Shown here: positions 32,718 to 42,994 of the stretch, in pieces
How positions within the stretch are numbered: the stretch's first letter is position 1
Layout: each line of letters starts with the position of its first letter
Assembly: GCA_963281155.1 (NCBI GenBank)
Contig: CAUJLY010000001.1
Span: 5,332,001-5,396,000, forward strand
Direction: 5' to 3'
Length of the DNA stretch: 64,000 bases
Source: Rhabditophanes sp. KR3021
Taxonomy: Eukaryota; Nematoda; Chromadorea; Rhabditida; Alloionematidae
Notes under the pieces: generated by a model
Database searches by the model: none
What the model was told of the DNA's origin: nothing
Seen by the model: only the letters and a program-made list of their open reading frames with translations
Translations under genes and position numbers: made by a program

Positions 32718-32861
32718 ATACCTTTTTCTTTTTTAATCACACATATTTAACACTCTTTTGACTATTTGAATAAAACCAACTCTTTTCTTTTTACAACTCG
32801 GAACTAATAAATTAAGCCTTCTCTGTTAAAGTTTCAATTTCTTGTACTTTCAACACATTAT

Positions 32862-32933
32862 GGTTCCATGGTGTAGCGGTTAGCACTCAGGACTTTGAAT
32901 CCTGCGACCCGAGTTCAAATCTCGGTGGAACCT
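32862..32933 (+). tRNA. tRNA-Gln (TTG)
   Basis: 72 nt; acceptor ggttcca/tggaacc, anticodon loop CTTTGAA. Mirror partner at 49367-49438; further copy at 51879. Confidence 0.96.
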
Positions 32934-33033
32934 TCTTTTTATTATCAAACTCTCAATTTCGTTTTACATTCTAAACTATATTTTGATCAAAAAGATCTTA
33001 CATTTATGCCTTTCTAAACTGCTACAAAAATAC

Positions 33034-33105
33034 TGCCTTATGCTGGAATCGAACCAGCGACCTTCTGTTTACTAGACAGACGCTCTACCCCTGAGCCAAT
33101 AAGGC
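33034..33105 (-). tRNA. tRNA-Thr (AGT)
   Basis: 72 nt; acceptor gccttat/ataaggc, anticodon loop CTAGTAA. Mirror partner at 49195-49266; further copy at 51661. Confidence 0.96.
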
Positions 33106-33326
33106 ATGATCAGCCACATTTAATTCATCAGCAAATCATTCATTTGGCATTAAAGTCCGCATAACAAACCATCAAATACATATTTTAACATCTGACGCAA
33201 TTACTTAATCCATTAGGTAAAATTGTTTAGAAGGTTATTTGTATATTTAGGATTGAATTCATCATTGGGTTTTAAAAATATTGGGCGAATGCATGACTTG
33301 ATTGTCCTTCTTTGCATAAGCTAACG

Positions 33327-33398
33327 GCCTATTTAGTATAGTGGTTAGTACTTCTCGTTGTGGCCGAGACGACGTAGGTTCGATTCCTGCAATAGGCA
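33327..33398 (+). tRNA. tRNA-His (GTG)
   Basis: 72 nt; acceptor gcctatt/aataggc, anticodon loop TTGTGGC. Mirror partner at 48902-48973. Confidence 0.95.
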
Positions 33399-33560
33399 AC
33401 TTTTTTGCGATAATGCATCTGGTCCATCACATATATTTAATAAACAAACTCTTTTAAAACGAACATGATTCATTTACTTTTTCAAATGTATAATTGCAAA
33501 AATTATCCAATTAAATACATTATATTTGCCTGTAATTTGAACTTGTAAGACCCATCTACA

Positions 33561-33642
33561 GCTCAGATGTCCGAGTGGTTAAGGAGATAGACTTGAAATC
33601 TATTGGGATTTTCCCGCGTAGGTTCGAACCCTGCTCTGAGCG
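33561..33642 (+). tRNA. tRNA-Ser (TGA)
   Basis: 82-nt class II tRNA; acceptor gctcaga/tctgagc, anticodon loop CTTGAAA. Mirror partner at 48658-48739. Confidence 0.96.
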
Positions 33643-33937
33643 AATATTTTTTTCTTTTTAAAATAGAACTCGCACCTCTAATTATTGCCATTTCAATTGT
33701 AACATAGTAACATTTAACTATTTTGTATCAGTTGTGAAGAATAAAATGCAGTTATTTTTATATCGGCTTTGCTCAATCTAATAACTTATTACTATTTTTA
33801 ACCAATTCAAATATATTGTATTAGGTAACGCATGTATTTACTTATGCTTGAGCCATGATGTAAGCAACAAAAACAAGAATACAATTATGTTAACAGTTCA
33901 TTATTTTTATGATATCTAAAAAGACACAAAAAATATT

Positions 33938-34009
33938 TGGAGATATAGGGAATCGAACCCCAGCCCTCTCCCATGCTAAGGGAGCGCTCTACCCCTGAGC
34001 TATATCCCC
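33938..34009 (-). tRNA. tRNA-Ala (AGC), first of a pair
   Basis: 72 nt; acceptor ggggata/tatctcc, anticodon loop of the AGC type (ccttagcatgg region). Mirror partner at 48291-48362. Tandem neighbour at 34187. Confidence 0.95.
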
Positions 34010-34186
34010 AGTATTAACCGATTTATAAAATTTGATTTTAATGCAACTGATCGAATTTGATTTTTAACATACTGGCAATGCATTTATAAGAAATTCATCA
34101 AATATGACATAACTTTATTAAAACAATACTAAAAAAGATACTTGATAAAACACTTTTGTATAATTTAAAAGTTGCAAAAATGTATT

Positions 34187-34258
34187 TGGAGATATAGGGA
34201 ATCGAACCCCAGCCCTCTCCCATGCTAAGGGAGCGCTCTACCCCTGAGCTATATCCCC
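34187..34258 (-). tRNA. tRNA-Ala (AGC), second of a pair
   Basis: 72 nt, identical to 33938-34009. The two sit 249 nt apart in the same orientation with similar short flanks (tatttggagatataggg), so they are a tandem duplication older than the arm duplication. Mirror partner at 48042-48113. Confidence 0.95.
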
Positions 34259-34406
34259 AGTGATCATCATATTTCTATTTTGAAGAAAACATCTTTAATT
34301 TATCATTTCAATAATCTCTTTTATAAAATTGCTATATTTAATACCTAAAAATGATACGTACATATTAACTAAAAACAAGGTCTCCTATAATAAGGCAAAA
34401 AGTTAT

Positions 34407-34480
34407 TGCCGCCAGCAGGGGTCGAACCTGCGACCTTGGGCTTATTAGACCCACGCTCTAACCGACTGAGCTATGGCGGC
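34407..34480 (-). tRNA. tRNA-Ile (AAT)
   Basis: 74 nt; acceptor gccgcca/tggcggc, anticodon loop CTAATAA. Mirror partner at 47820-47893; further copy at 52881. Confidence 0.96.
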
Positions 34481-34782
34481 TTGAACACAAGTGATTTAGA
34501 AGGATTTACTTTGTCATATTCTAAAAATTATTTACTGTAAAATCACCCAGATATAGAGCGTCTTAAAACATAGCACAATACTTATCAGTATGTTTAAAAG
34601 TATATTGAAGTTATCATCCTAATTGTCTTTCTACTTTGCATTTAAGTCAATTGTAGTATTACGTTTTGCATCCATAATAAATGATTGTTACAATGCAAGT
34701 GGTAATTCATTGGGAGGACAAAATAATCGTATTTTGAGATATTTCGTTGAAATATTATCCAGAAAATATTGTGTTAATGATA

Positions 34783-34864
34783 GGTCAGATGGCCGAGCGG
34801 TCTAAGGCGCTGGTTTAAGGCACCAGTCTCTTCGGAGGCGTGGGTTCGAATCCCACTTTGATCA
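34783..34864 (+). tRNA. tRNA-Leu (AAG)
   Basis: 82-nt class II tRNA; acceptor ggtcaga/tttgatc with two G-T pairs, anticodon loop TTAAGGC. Mirror partner at 47436-47517. Confidence 0.94.
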
Positions 34865-34995
34865 AATTCTCTTTTTGCAAGTAAATATAAACTTACCTAC
34901 TAAAAATGTTCCGTAGAAGTCTTTCAATATCCTAATTTTCCTTTTTTAGAACGCAGATTAATATGCAAATGTGGGCATTTAAACGGCAAAAAATA

Positions 34996-35068
34996 AGCCC
35001 CCCGCGGGGCTCGAACCCGCGACCGTTAGATTAAAAGTCTAACGCTCTACCAATTGAGCTAGGGAGGC
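34996..35068 (-). tRNA. tRNA-Lys (TTT)
   Basis: 73 nt, same sequence as 31029-31101. Mirror partner at 47235-47307. Confidence 0.96.
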
Positions 35069-35278
35069 ATGTTAATCTGATTTTCAACAAGATTTTTACC
35101 ATTTTTTGCAAAAGTAAATACATCTTTTCTATTTATCACACAAACGAACTTGTTTATTTTCACAAAATCAGACTATTTAAAGAGGACCAAATTAGCCAGT
35201 CCAAATGCAGAAGTAATATTTACCTTGTTGTGTGCTTTTCATAGAGTGCTTAGCAAGGGATTTATCTTTCGAAGATAT

Positions 35279-35280
35279 GC

Positions 35281-35338
<58 letters not shown>

Positions 35339-35352
35339 TCCACCCGGTGGCG
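35279..35352 (+). tRNA. tRNA-Asn (GTT)
   Basis: 74 nt; acceptor gcctccg/cggtggc, anticodon loop CTGTTAA. Mirror partner at 46951-47024; further copy at 53063. Confidence 0.96.
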
Positions 35353-35673
35353 ACATCTTTTTGGCCTTTCAGATCATTTTGCCATTTGTTAAATCTCTAT
35401 ATTATTGATTCAAAAACACACACATCACGGATAGATATTTAAGTCTACTTATTAATAATGCACTAACTGTTTTATATTTATCCATGTTTTAATAAATAAA
35501 ACAACGTATCTCGTACTCTTTCTATCACAAATTGAGAGTAAATATCGAATAAAGTATAATTTTTATAATTTTTTTATTAATTAAACTACTTTTAATTACA
35601 TTCCAATTAGTTTATACCTTTATTTGAACTAAAATCTAGATGGAACTATTATGCAAAATATATCAAAAAAGTC

Positions 35674-35762
35674 TGCTCCATACCAGGCTCGAACTGGTGA
35701 CCTTGGCATTTCTTAGGTGTAACTTATAAGTACCACGCGCTAACCAACTGCGCTAATGGAGC
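35674..35762 (-). tRNA. tRNA-Ile (TAT) with intron
   Basis: 89 nt; acceptor gctccat/atggagc, anticodon TAT followed by an intron of about 15 nt (gttacacctaagaaa region). Mirror partner at 46541-46629. Confidence 0.92.
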
Positions 35763-36022
35763 AATAGAACGACGTTCTTCCCAATAACAGTTTGCTTCAT
35801 GCTTCAAAAATGTCCCCAACTTTTTTAACCAAGATTAACTTTTCGCTATTTATTCAATCACTTCCGTTCAATTTTTCATTTAGCTTCTACTCTGATTCTG
35901 CTTTATTGAAAAAACTTATACATATTTAAAAATTAAATATTTGTCTTCTTATAAAAATTAAATGCTTTATGTTAACAAATGTAAATAATTAGTTAATAGT
36001 CACTTACTCTAATCAAAAAAGA

Positions 36023-36095
36023 TGCTCCGTGTGAGGCTCGAACTCACGACCTTCAGATTATGAGACTGACGCGCTGCCGGCTGCGCCAACGAAGC
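36023..36095 (-). tRNA. tRNA-Met (CAT), elongator type
   Basis: 73 nt; acceptor gcttcgt/acggagc, anticodon loop CTCATAA. The T arm has a standard ttcgag loop, so it is elongator rather than initiator. Mirror partner at 46233-46305. Confidence 0.93.
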
Positions 36096-36315
36096 TTGCA
36101 ATTACCTTTCCAATACTTCTTTTAATCACCGAAATCAAGCACTCATCGCATTAAACATAATCAATATATTCGTCTATTTACTTAAATCACTGCAAACTAG
36201 GTCATTTGTCATATGCCATACATAGCTCAAGTGTTGCCATAATATTCCTCTAACCCAGTCGGTCTGTAGATTAGGCGCGTTCATTTAGCCATTCCATTAC
36301 AGCTCATAAACTTAC

Positions 36316-36470
36316 CTGAGTATTGGGTTTGGATTCTTCAATAACGATTCCACCCCGAGATGAGGCTTCACCATTGCACTTTAGGTTGAAGTTGATCCTC
36401 GAGGCAATTTCTAACGAAGTTCGCCTATACTTCAATTTTTGCGTTTGGAAGTCTGCGTTCGCGCAACTTC
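36316..36470 (-). CDS. Orphan exon, unidentified, left-arm copy
   Basis: A 155-nt open segment between an acceptor (gatatattag) and a donor (gtaagt). In the frame that stays open it encodes RRTSLEIASRINFNLKCNGE then ASSRGGIVIEESKPNTQ. GC content is higher than around it. The piece vaguely recalls the Rdx/selenoprotein-H fold (helix followed by an RG..V(I) strand), but no CxxC is present and I do not assign it. A possible following exon starts near 36243 and runs about 15 codons to a stop. The mirror copy is 45858-46012. Confidence 0.35.
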
Positions 36471-36500
36471 CTAATATATCTCACAAATATAATGCACATT

Positions 36501-37243
36501 AAACTTTAAATATGATCATTATATTATCTATCAATGTTTGGTTGCTGATACAAATCATTTAGATGTTACCGAAAATAATAATAACCTTTTCTAATTGAGA
36601 AACAAATTGTTTTATCTTTTCTATTATTTGTTTAATATTTCGATAAGCTTCAATAAATTTGACATGCAATGAATTGGGAATTAACGCTACACAATAACGT
36701 AATTATTAATAAGTAAAGAATGAATTCTTTTCCTGGCAATGATCAACCCAATTAAAAACTATTAAATAAGTTATGTAGCCATCGCTGACTATACAAAATA
36801 TTTAGGAAAGATTTTACAACAGCTTTGAGTATAACACCCTCCAAACACAAATGCAAATTCTTTTCAGGAAAAGCACAACTTATGGTGTCTCTTTCTCGAG
36901 TCCGGTAAGATTTTCCAGAAGCGTCATTACACGCTCCTTAAACTACTCTGCAAATCTGATCAAACTGTTTAACTGATGTTTGATATCTTTATGCCACTTT
37001 ACGTACGGCAATTATAAAAAATAAAAACGGAATCCTTATTTAGGAACTTTCTGAATTAAATAGAAGAAAGTGCTTTTTACGATCCAACAAACTGCAAAAT
37101 AGATTTCATAATGTATTATTTAGGAACATATCTAATTGGATAAGGAATACTAGGCCATTGTTTTTATTAGAAAGACGATAATTACCAATTTAAATTCAGT
37201 TCATTTTTATGTAAACAAATTTATACAATCATGTAAAAATGGA
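36501..37243. other. Spacer, left part, with a GC-richer open segment
   Basis: Mostly AT-rich, with one GC-richer stretch at about 36790-36965 open on both strands. On the minus strand a tttaag-preceded segment reads ERVMTLLENLTGLEKETP before a stop. It may be an upstream exon of the orphan exon at 36316-36470 or a gene remnant. No confident call. Confidence 0.3.
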
Positions 37244-37504
37244 TTATGCGTTGTTAGTTAGTTTAACATTTGATGGTACGTTTCCAACTTTATTTTGAGC
37301 TTGATTGCTTCCATAACCATAATAAGGTGAAGCAACAACTCCAGAGTAGTATCCAGAATAGGCACTTGGATAGTATCCCGAATACCCAGCTCCGAGGTAA
37401 CCAGCGTAAGCTGATCCTGCATATCCAGCATAGGGTGAGTAGTATTGAGCTGAGACTGTAGCAATCAAGAAAGCAATCAAAGCAGCAATAGTATTGAAGT
37501 TCAT
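37244..37504 (-). CDS. Gly/Tyr-rich secreted peptide
   Basis: 86 residues, single exon. The signal peptide MNFNTIAALIAFLIATVSAQ leads into a mature region of repeated Y-Y/G-Y/A-G-Y units (AGYAGSAYAGYLGAGYSGYY) and a polar tail (QAQNKVGNVPSNVKL). Such compositions occur in nematode cuticle or surface peptides and in epidermal antimicrobial-like peptides. It contains no cysteine. The function is inferred from composition only. Confidence 0.75.
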   Translation of the reverse strand: MNFNTIAALIAFLIATVSAQYYSPYAGYAGSAYAGYLGAGYSGYYPSAYSGYYSGVVASPYYGYGSNQAQNKVGNVPSNVKLTNNA

Positions 37505-37785
37505 GATTTTGAAGCAAGTGATTAGACTGTGATGATTTGCAGCATTTAAAATGTCTTTATATTGTCTTAACTATTTATTTAAATAAAAAAACTGTCAATT
37601 ATTCTAGTTATTACATTTAATTCAAACAATTTGCTTTTATAAATACATTCTCAAAGATTTTTTTTATTGTTTGCGTAAGTAAAAAGGAAATCGTTATCAA
37701 CTCAAATACCAAATAGACTCCATCTAATGTACCAGAAAATATATAGGTATGTACATATTAAAAGTCTATAGTAACAACCGATTGT

Positions 37786-38010
37786 TTAAAAATAATATTT
37801 GGTTTGTCTTTTTTGAATTTCATTTGTTTCACTTTTGCAAAAGACTTTTTTGCTAATCTTATAAATAGTTAAACTAAGAAGAGCTAGTGTAATAATTACA
37901 ATCACTCCGATTAATGCAAATATATCGAGTAGCAAATATTTAAACAAAGGTAAATCATGACCTTCCATGTTCATGTGAGGCATGTGGCTGAATTGGGCAG
38001 TAAACTTCAT
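37786..38010 (-). CDS. Single-pass membrane segment, possibly a UDP-glucosyltransferase tail
   Basis: 74 codons with one strong transmembrane helix (LDIFALIGVIVIITLALLSL) followed by a basic cytosolic tail (YKISKKVFCK). A short luminal-looking stretch precedes it. This layout resembles the C-terminal anchor of nematode UDP-glycosyltransferases, but no catalytic part is nearby. A GTAAGT site about 45 nt upstream could mean that this is an exon of something larger or a leftover fragment. Low confidence in function. Confidence 0.35.
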   Translation of the reverse strand: MKFTAQFSHMPHMNMEGHDLPLFKYLLLDIFALIGVIVIITLALLSLTIYKISKKVFCKSETNEIQKRQTKYYF

Positions 38011-38096
38011 ATTTGTTGTGAAAAGAATTAAGTAAAAATTTATTTTAAAATATTACTTACAAATAGACGAATAGAAAAAGTACACGTAGTTTTGAT

Positions 38097-39983
38097 TTAC
38101 AAAGGCAAAAATGGAGCTGATAGAATCATTAACATTTCTTTGGCAGTTCTTTCTGCTTTTGTTTTACTCTTATCAATTCCGATAGCTGATTTAAAACAAC
38201 CAATGGTATTACTCTTTACTTCAAATACAATATAGCATTTGTACACCTTTTTATCCAAGTCTTCAATTTCTTTAGTCAGATCCTCGGTTTCTTCAAATTT
38301 AATAGTGATGCCCTTCGTTACGTGCTTGTCATACAAATCGTCTAATATTTTCTCCTCTTTTACTAACTTGTTCCTAAGCATTTCCTCTTCATTTTGAATC
38401 ATCTTTTCATAATTGTCAACTAACATATTAATCATAACCTTCGAAGCTTTATTAGTACATTCCTTTTTATTCTTTCCCATTCCCGTACTTGAAAATGCAT
38501 AATAGCTGCATCTGTACTTTATAACTGATTCGCTTGTGCAATCTTCAAACATGGGACAACCTTCATTCATGTAAACTTTTTGAATTAATTCATGTAAGAT
38601 TCTCTTATATGGAGCGAAGTTGAAATTATTGGATTCGATGTATTTTTCTAAGTAAGTAAGTGCTTTCTTGGCTATTTCAGTTTCAGCCGCATTGTTAGAA
38701 CGTCCTTGGCCAGTTAAATTTAATATACATTCGGGAATTGGATATTTACTTCCAATCTTTCTCAATATTTCAACTTTCTTTATAAATCTTTCATTAATCA
38801 TTTCTGATGAGCTAGGGATAGTCTTGTATGATAGTTTCCACCCTAATTCATGACTAAGTTCCGCCAAAAGACCCTTGTATATTTCCCTGATATAATTTCG
38901 GTTTGGCTTGCTGTTTTCGGCCACTTCTTTCAGAACTTCCACTAAATTACCACGATTCTGAATAATGCTACAAAATAAATCATAATCCTTTGGAGTCCTA
39001 TCAGGTTCGATAGCATCTACTTCCATATTAACAACTTTTTTCTGACTCTCCTGTACAACATCTCTTAATTTATTGTACATCAATTTGCAGGCACTATTTT
39101 CAGCTGAAAACTCCATAATACCATTTCCAATTGTTTTGTAATTTTCAAAACGGCAAGTGCAGCACAAATTTCCATCTCTATTATGGCTAAATTTGATTTC
39201 TGGCATCGCACAGCCTGTGCAATTGTTTTCAACTTGAAACTTGCGTATGTAGTCAAATAATATTTTCTTGTAACTTTGCTCACACCTTGTATTTTCTATA
39301 TTTGATAGAGTAGTGGCATTTATAGATCTCGTAAAATATAATTTCAAAATCATGGAGGCAATATCAATTTCCGCTTCTCTGATATTATTTCCTTCTCCCA
39401 ATAAGTGATTTGTTTTCGGAGGTTTCATAATGCAACCTTCCATTTTATTCAAAATACACCTTCTATTGAATGCCAATTGGTATACTCCATTTTTTGAGCC
39501 TGCTTCTTCATAACAAACTTTCCAACTATTTAAGGCTCCTATTGTGTACAAAAATTGCTTTGGCAACGTTTCATTTATGTTGCATGGAAATCTTACTTTG
39601 CAAATATCAAATAAAGTTTGACCACACTTTGTAAATCCAGTATTTGAATCTCTTTGCAATGCATTTACTTTAACAGGATTGTTGTTTTCGACACCTGCCT
39701 TAGTTAGCTGTCTCAAATAGGGTAATATATGTGTAGCTGCTTCTTCCTTTGCTTCTTGTTTTCTCGTAGAACCTCCACTAGCCTCCTTATCATTTAATTT
39801 GAACGTGAAAGTGAAATAATCTTTCAGATCTCTTCTTTCATTAACAACGCGTGTTATTGGCGTCAGTTTGAGCTTAGCACAGATCGAATAAACTTCACTA
39901 ATCGAGCTACTTTCTCCCATCCTTCTAAAAAGTAACATATTTAATCCACCCATAATATTACTATTTATTACTAACTCATTCAT
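38097..39983 (-). CDS. Multi-dsRBD protein
   Basis: Single exon, 628 residues. The N-terminal region (about residues 35-95) is a good double-stranded-RNA-binding domain: FTFTFKLNDKEASGGSTRKQ then EAKEEAATHILPYL, with the usual GGS..K..AKE..A..LP pattern. At least four more regions repeat the alpha-beta-beta-beta-alpha pattern in degenerate form, ending in helices such as NAAETEIAKKALTYLEKYI, KECTNKASKVMINMLV and KAERTAKEMLMILSAPFL. No helicase, nuclease or deaminase domain is seen. Proteins made only of dsRBDs usually act as RNA chaperones, transport factors or Dicer/ADAR partners. It lies in the spacer of the tRNA palindrome beside a second dsRBD gene. Confidence 0.78.
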   Translation of the reverse strand: MNELVINSNIMGGLNMLLFRRMGESSSISEVYSICAKLKLTPITRVVNERRDLKDYFTFTFKLNDKEASGGSTRKQEAKEEAATHILPYLRQLTKAGVENNNPVKVNALQRDSNTGFTKCGQTLFDICKVRFPCNINETLPKQFLYTIGALNSWKVCYEEAGSKNGVYQLAFNRRCILNKMEGCIMKPPKTNHLLGEGNNIREAEIDIASMILKLYFTRSINATTLSNIENTRCEQSYKKILFDYIRKFQVENNCTGCAMPEIKFSHNRDGNLCCTCRFENYKTIGNGIMEFSAENSACKLMYNKLRDVVQESQKKVVNMEVDAIEPDRTPKDYDLFCSIIQNRGNLVEVLKEVAENSKPNRNYIREIYKGLLAELSHELGWKLSYKTIPSSSEMINERFIKKVEILRKIGSKYPIPECILNLTGQGRSNNAAETEIAKKALTYLEKYIESNNFNFAPYKRILHELIQKVYMNEGCPMFEDCTSESVIKYRCSYYAFSSTGMGKNKKECTNKASKVMINMLVDNYEKMIQNEEEMLRNKLVKEEKILDDLYDKHVTKGITIKFEETEDLTKEIEDLDKKVYKCYIVFEVKSNTIGCFKSAIGIDKSKTKAERTAKEMLMILSAPFLPL

Positions 39984-40737
39984 GTTTAATCATATACAAA
40001 ATACAAAATTACAAACAATGTCTCATGATCAGATGAACGAATCATTTAATGTTTTGTATAGAATATTTGTATAGCGTATAGTCGAAACGAATAAGAAGTT
40101 GAATGTTTGAACCAAAAGTTAAATGTCTCTTTAAACTGCATGTGAATAATTGATAACGGCTAGAGATAATGAATGGGTGGCAAACTTAAAACAATAAATA
40201 CATATTACTCACAATGGTTTGATGAAATTTGGTACTTGCAAGTGAGAAACTAAATTATGCTCTAGTATGCAAAACTTTTTGATTATCATACTCAATAACC
40301 ATTTATCCTAAAAAGTATCATCCTAAAACATGATTAAATAATATATAAATGGAATCTTAAATAGCGTTTAGACAACTTAACAGCACAAACGGTCAAGCTC
40401 TAATAATATTGCACATACAACATTAAAATAGAAGTCGTTTATAAAAATGTGAATAATAAAAACAAAATGATTGTGATCAATGGCTGAATAAATGTGCTTA
40501 GAAGTATCTTATAAAAGCGTCTAAAGGTATTAATAAAATTTGTTTATAAGAATCAATTAAAAGTGTTGTATTGGAGCATAGGTCAATTATGCATTTATTT
40601 AAACCATTAGTAAACATCTACAAACACACAAACTATATTTCCTGTTCCTTAAGATCAAATCGCTTTTTCTTGTTTTGAGATACATTTTGACCCCTGACAG
40701 ATTTCCTTTTCTTTGATACGGATACTTTGTCATTTGA
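39984..40737. other. Intergenic between the two dsRBD genes
   Basis: AT-rich. Near 40640-40740 the minus strand still reads Lys-rich residues (KKRKSVRG-like) after the stop of the upstream gene, perhaps its former C terminus. No other feature. Confidence 0.35.
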
Positions 40738-41486
40738 TCATAGATTCAACATTTTCTTCGATACGTTTTCCTCGGATTCAGCAATAGATGATCCTATGTC
40801 CGAACAATAGTGACTTCCTATTTTGCATTCACTCATCCACATAGTCTTTCCAACTAGATCCCTTGCCAGATGTGTAAGTTGGAATCTACTTATCAACTTC
40901 CCATCTGACTCAATATATTTATGAAGTTGCTTTCTAGATGTCATTTTGGTATTATAGTTGTCGTCATAACAAACCATGGTACCATCCTCGCTGGTTAATT
41001 CTACACTTTTATCCTTAGTTTTCGTTTTACAATTTTATTTGCATCATTAACATTTCTATTTTGAATAGCCAAGTCTAGTAAAAACTTATAAACCTTTTGA
41101 TACAGACACTCATATGCTGAAATACATGTAGTCCCTTCACCATAAACACTTTTGACATCAGGAGCTTGTTTAGATACATCCAAAGTTGCTACAAGAGCAC
41201 TTGAATGGAATATGTTAGTTTTTGTTTTGTCGCTGTAAATTTTATAGCTATACTTGATCACCCATTTGTTTAACTTAGCTAATTTATCCAATCCTTGTTT
41301 TAATATCTCTTCAGCGGCACCTTCTTTTGATTTTCTTTTGCTAGTTGATGTAAACGTGGCAGCATGCCCTTTACATTTGATATTGCAAATAAATGTTTTT
41401 GAATTATAGCCAGGCACAAATTCATATTCAAATCCAACGCCACTTTTCTGGGTAAGAACATTTAATTGTGAGACAGCGTCCATCAT
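40738..41486 (-). pseudogene. Second dsRBD protein, frameshifted
   Basis: A first frame (41486-41001, 161 codons) has one good dsRBD (FEYEFVPGYNSKTFICNIKC then TSKRKSKEGAAEEILKQGL) and a second degenerate one. A second frame (to 40738) holds a third dsRBD-like unit (MWMSECKIGSHYCSDIGSSI, SEENVSKKMLNL). The two frames overlap in an A-rich stretch at 41001-41034 and are offset, so the gene carries a frameshift or an assembly error there. A 17-nt intron (gtaaaa...ctaag) would also restore the frame, but that is much shorter than any other intron here. Probably a paralogue of the 628-residue neighbour. Confidence 0.6.
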
Positions 41487-41559
41487 CTGAAAATGTCAAA
41501 ACAATTGTTAACGAAACTATTCATATAGAAATCATTGTCATAGAGAGCAATACAAAATT

Positions 41560-42747
41560 ATGTTTTATCATTACTCCACAATTTTCACTATGAACCAAAT
41601 ATGTGTGTTGCCTTATGAAAACGACAAGGTGCATCATACAGGATGGAACTCATGTAGTTCATGTTTCGAGGGTGCTTCATTGACCAGATCTCACTTGATC
41701 GTTTCTTGCCTTGCCAATGGAGAAATGATGGTTAGCACTCTTGGAGATAACAATTATTATAATAGAGGGAATTTCCTATTGTTAGATGGCAAAACATTTC
41801 GACCAAAAGGAACTTGGATTGTCGGTCGAACCAGGTTTTAATCATGATTTTGGTATCAACCAAGTATGAATGCAATGATCAATACTGAATGGGGAAGTCC
41901 AAACTCGATTAAAAATGGCTTTAATATTGAAGATGTAAAGAACGGTAAGTTGATAATTAGTTTATTTGGTTCGAGTTTTCAGGAAAATATGGTAGCCACA
42001 TTACTATATACAATTGGAAAGAAAAAGCGTCAGACAAACTTTGGAACTTTACGGTCCTGAAGGTAATTGGAGGAAATATTTTTCACTTAAAAATTGTTTA
42101 GGACAAATGCCACTTGAGGTTAGATTTCTCCATAATCCAAAATCCTCCCATGCTTATATTGGAACTGGTTTGGGATCAGCCATTTATCATATTACTGATG
42201 ATATGGAGATGGAATATTTAGCGCAAGTATGGTTATGCTTTCAAGAACATTCGAGTATGAAATTGGGCTTTGGTCACTGATATTATTATTTCAATGGATG
42301 ACAAGTATCTTTATTGCAGTTGTTGGTTGCATGGGACCATTAAGCAATTTGATTTGACTGACCCAGGCAATATTAAATTAGTGGGAAGTCTCTTTATTGG
42401 CGGTATTCTTCATAGTGGTACAGGAGTAAAGGTAATTGAAGAGGGAAATTATATGGAATTGCCGGATCCACTCGTCGTTAAAGACAAACTAGCTGAAGGT
42501 GGACCCCAAATGTTGCAATTGAGTTTAGATGGGAAGAGATTGTATGTGACTAATTCCCTTTACAGTCACTGGGACAAGCAGCTCTTCGCAGGCATGAAAG
42601 AGGAAGTTCAGTGATAATTGTTGATATCGGACAAGATGGAACAATGTCTGTTAACCCTCATTTTCATGTTACTTTTGGAAAATGGAACTTATTTGGCACA
42701 TGAAATGAGATATTCAGATGGCGATTGTACTTCTGATATTTGGTGAT
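41560..42747 (+). pseudogene. SELENBP1: Decayed methanethiol oxidase (SELENBP1) gene
   Basis: Successive pieces match selenium-binding protein 1/methanethiol oxidase in order: HHTGWNSCSSCF, LANGEMMVSTLGD, FLLLDGKTF and KGTW, INTEWGSP, PLEVRFLHNP, TDIIISMDDKYLYCSCWLHG, GGPQMLQLSLDGKRLYVTNS, and the terminal LAHEMRY then DGDCTSDIW. The first ~70 residues are missing, about 35 residues are deleted after CSSCF, and there are frame changes or stops near 41835, 41850, 42100, 42260, 42605 and 42690. One ordinary small intron (41946-41980 region) is still recognisable. The catalytic-site CSSC motif survives, but the gene cannot make a full product. Confidence 0.85.
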
Positions 42748-42994
42748 AGTACTTGTGACTGTACTTCTGAATCTGGTAATATTATTTGATTGTATTTAAA
42801 TACTTGCAAATAAAGTTAGATTCAACTTTACAATATGCATGTTTAGCCGATATTTGTTTAATTTATTTAGATATGTTTGGTTGCATATCACATTTATTGG
42901 TAAGAACATTTTCTGTACCTTATCAGTTTCGGTAATAAAATAGATTGTATGCAATATCTGGTGTTAACTTTATCGATGTTTAATATATTTGGTG
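42748..42994. other. Intergenic, upstream of the lipase
   Basis: AT-rich. It includes a partial repeat of the end of the SELENBP1 remnant (gtacttctga occurs twice around 42727 and 42760). No gene is seen. Confidence 0.35.

Larger units (their letters stand above)
30850..36500. repeat. Left arm of a large inverted repeat
   Basis: About 5.65 kb, matched in reverse complement by 45830-51443. Both arms contain the same 18 tRNA genes in mirrored order, one 59-codon secreted-peptide gene and one orphan exon. Outside the tRNAs the arms differ by scattered substitutions and a roughly 24-nt length difference near 35944-35975. Outer similarity fades at ggaattatt. Inner similarity fades just past gtgcattata. 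The AT-rich gaps between tRNAs (for example 31508-31961, 32142-32473, 34481-34782 and 35353-35673) hold nothing else I can support. Confidence 0.95.
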
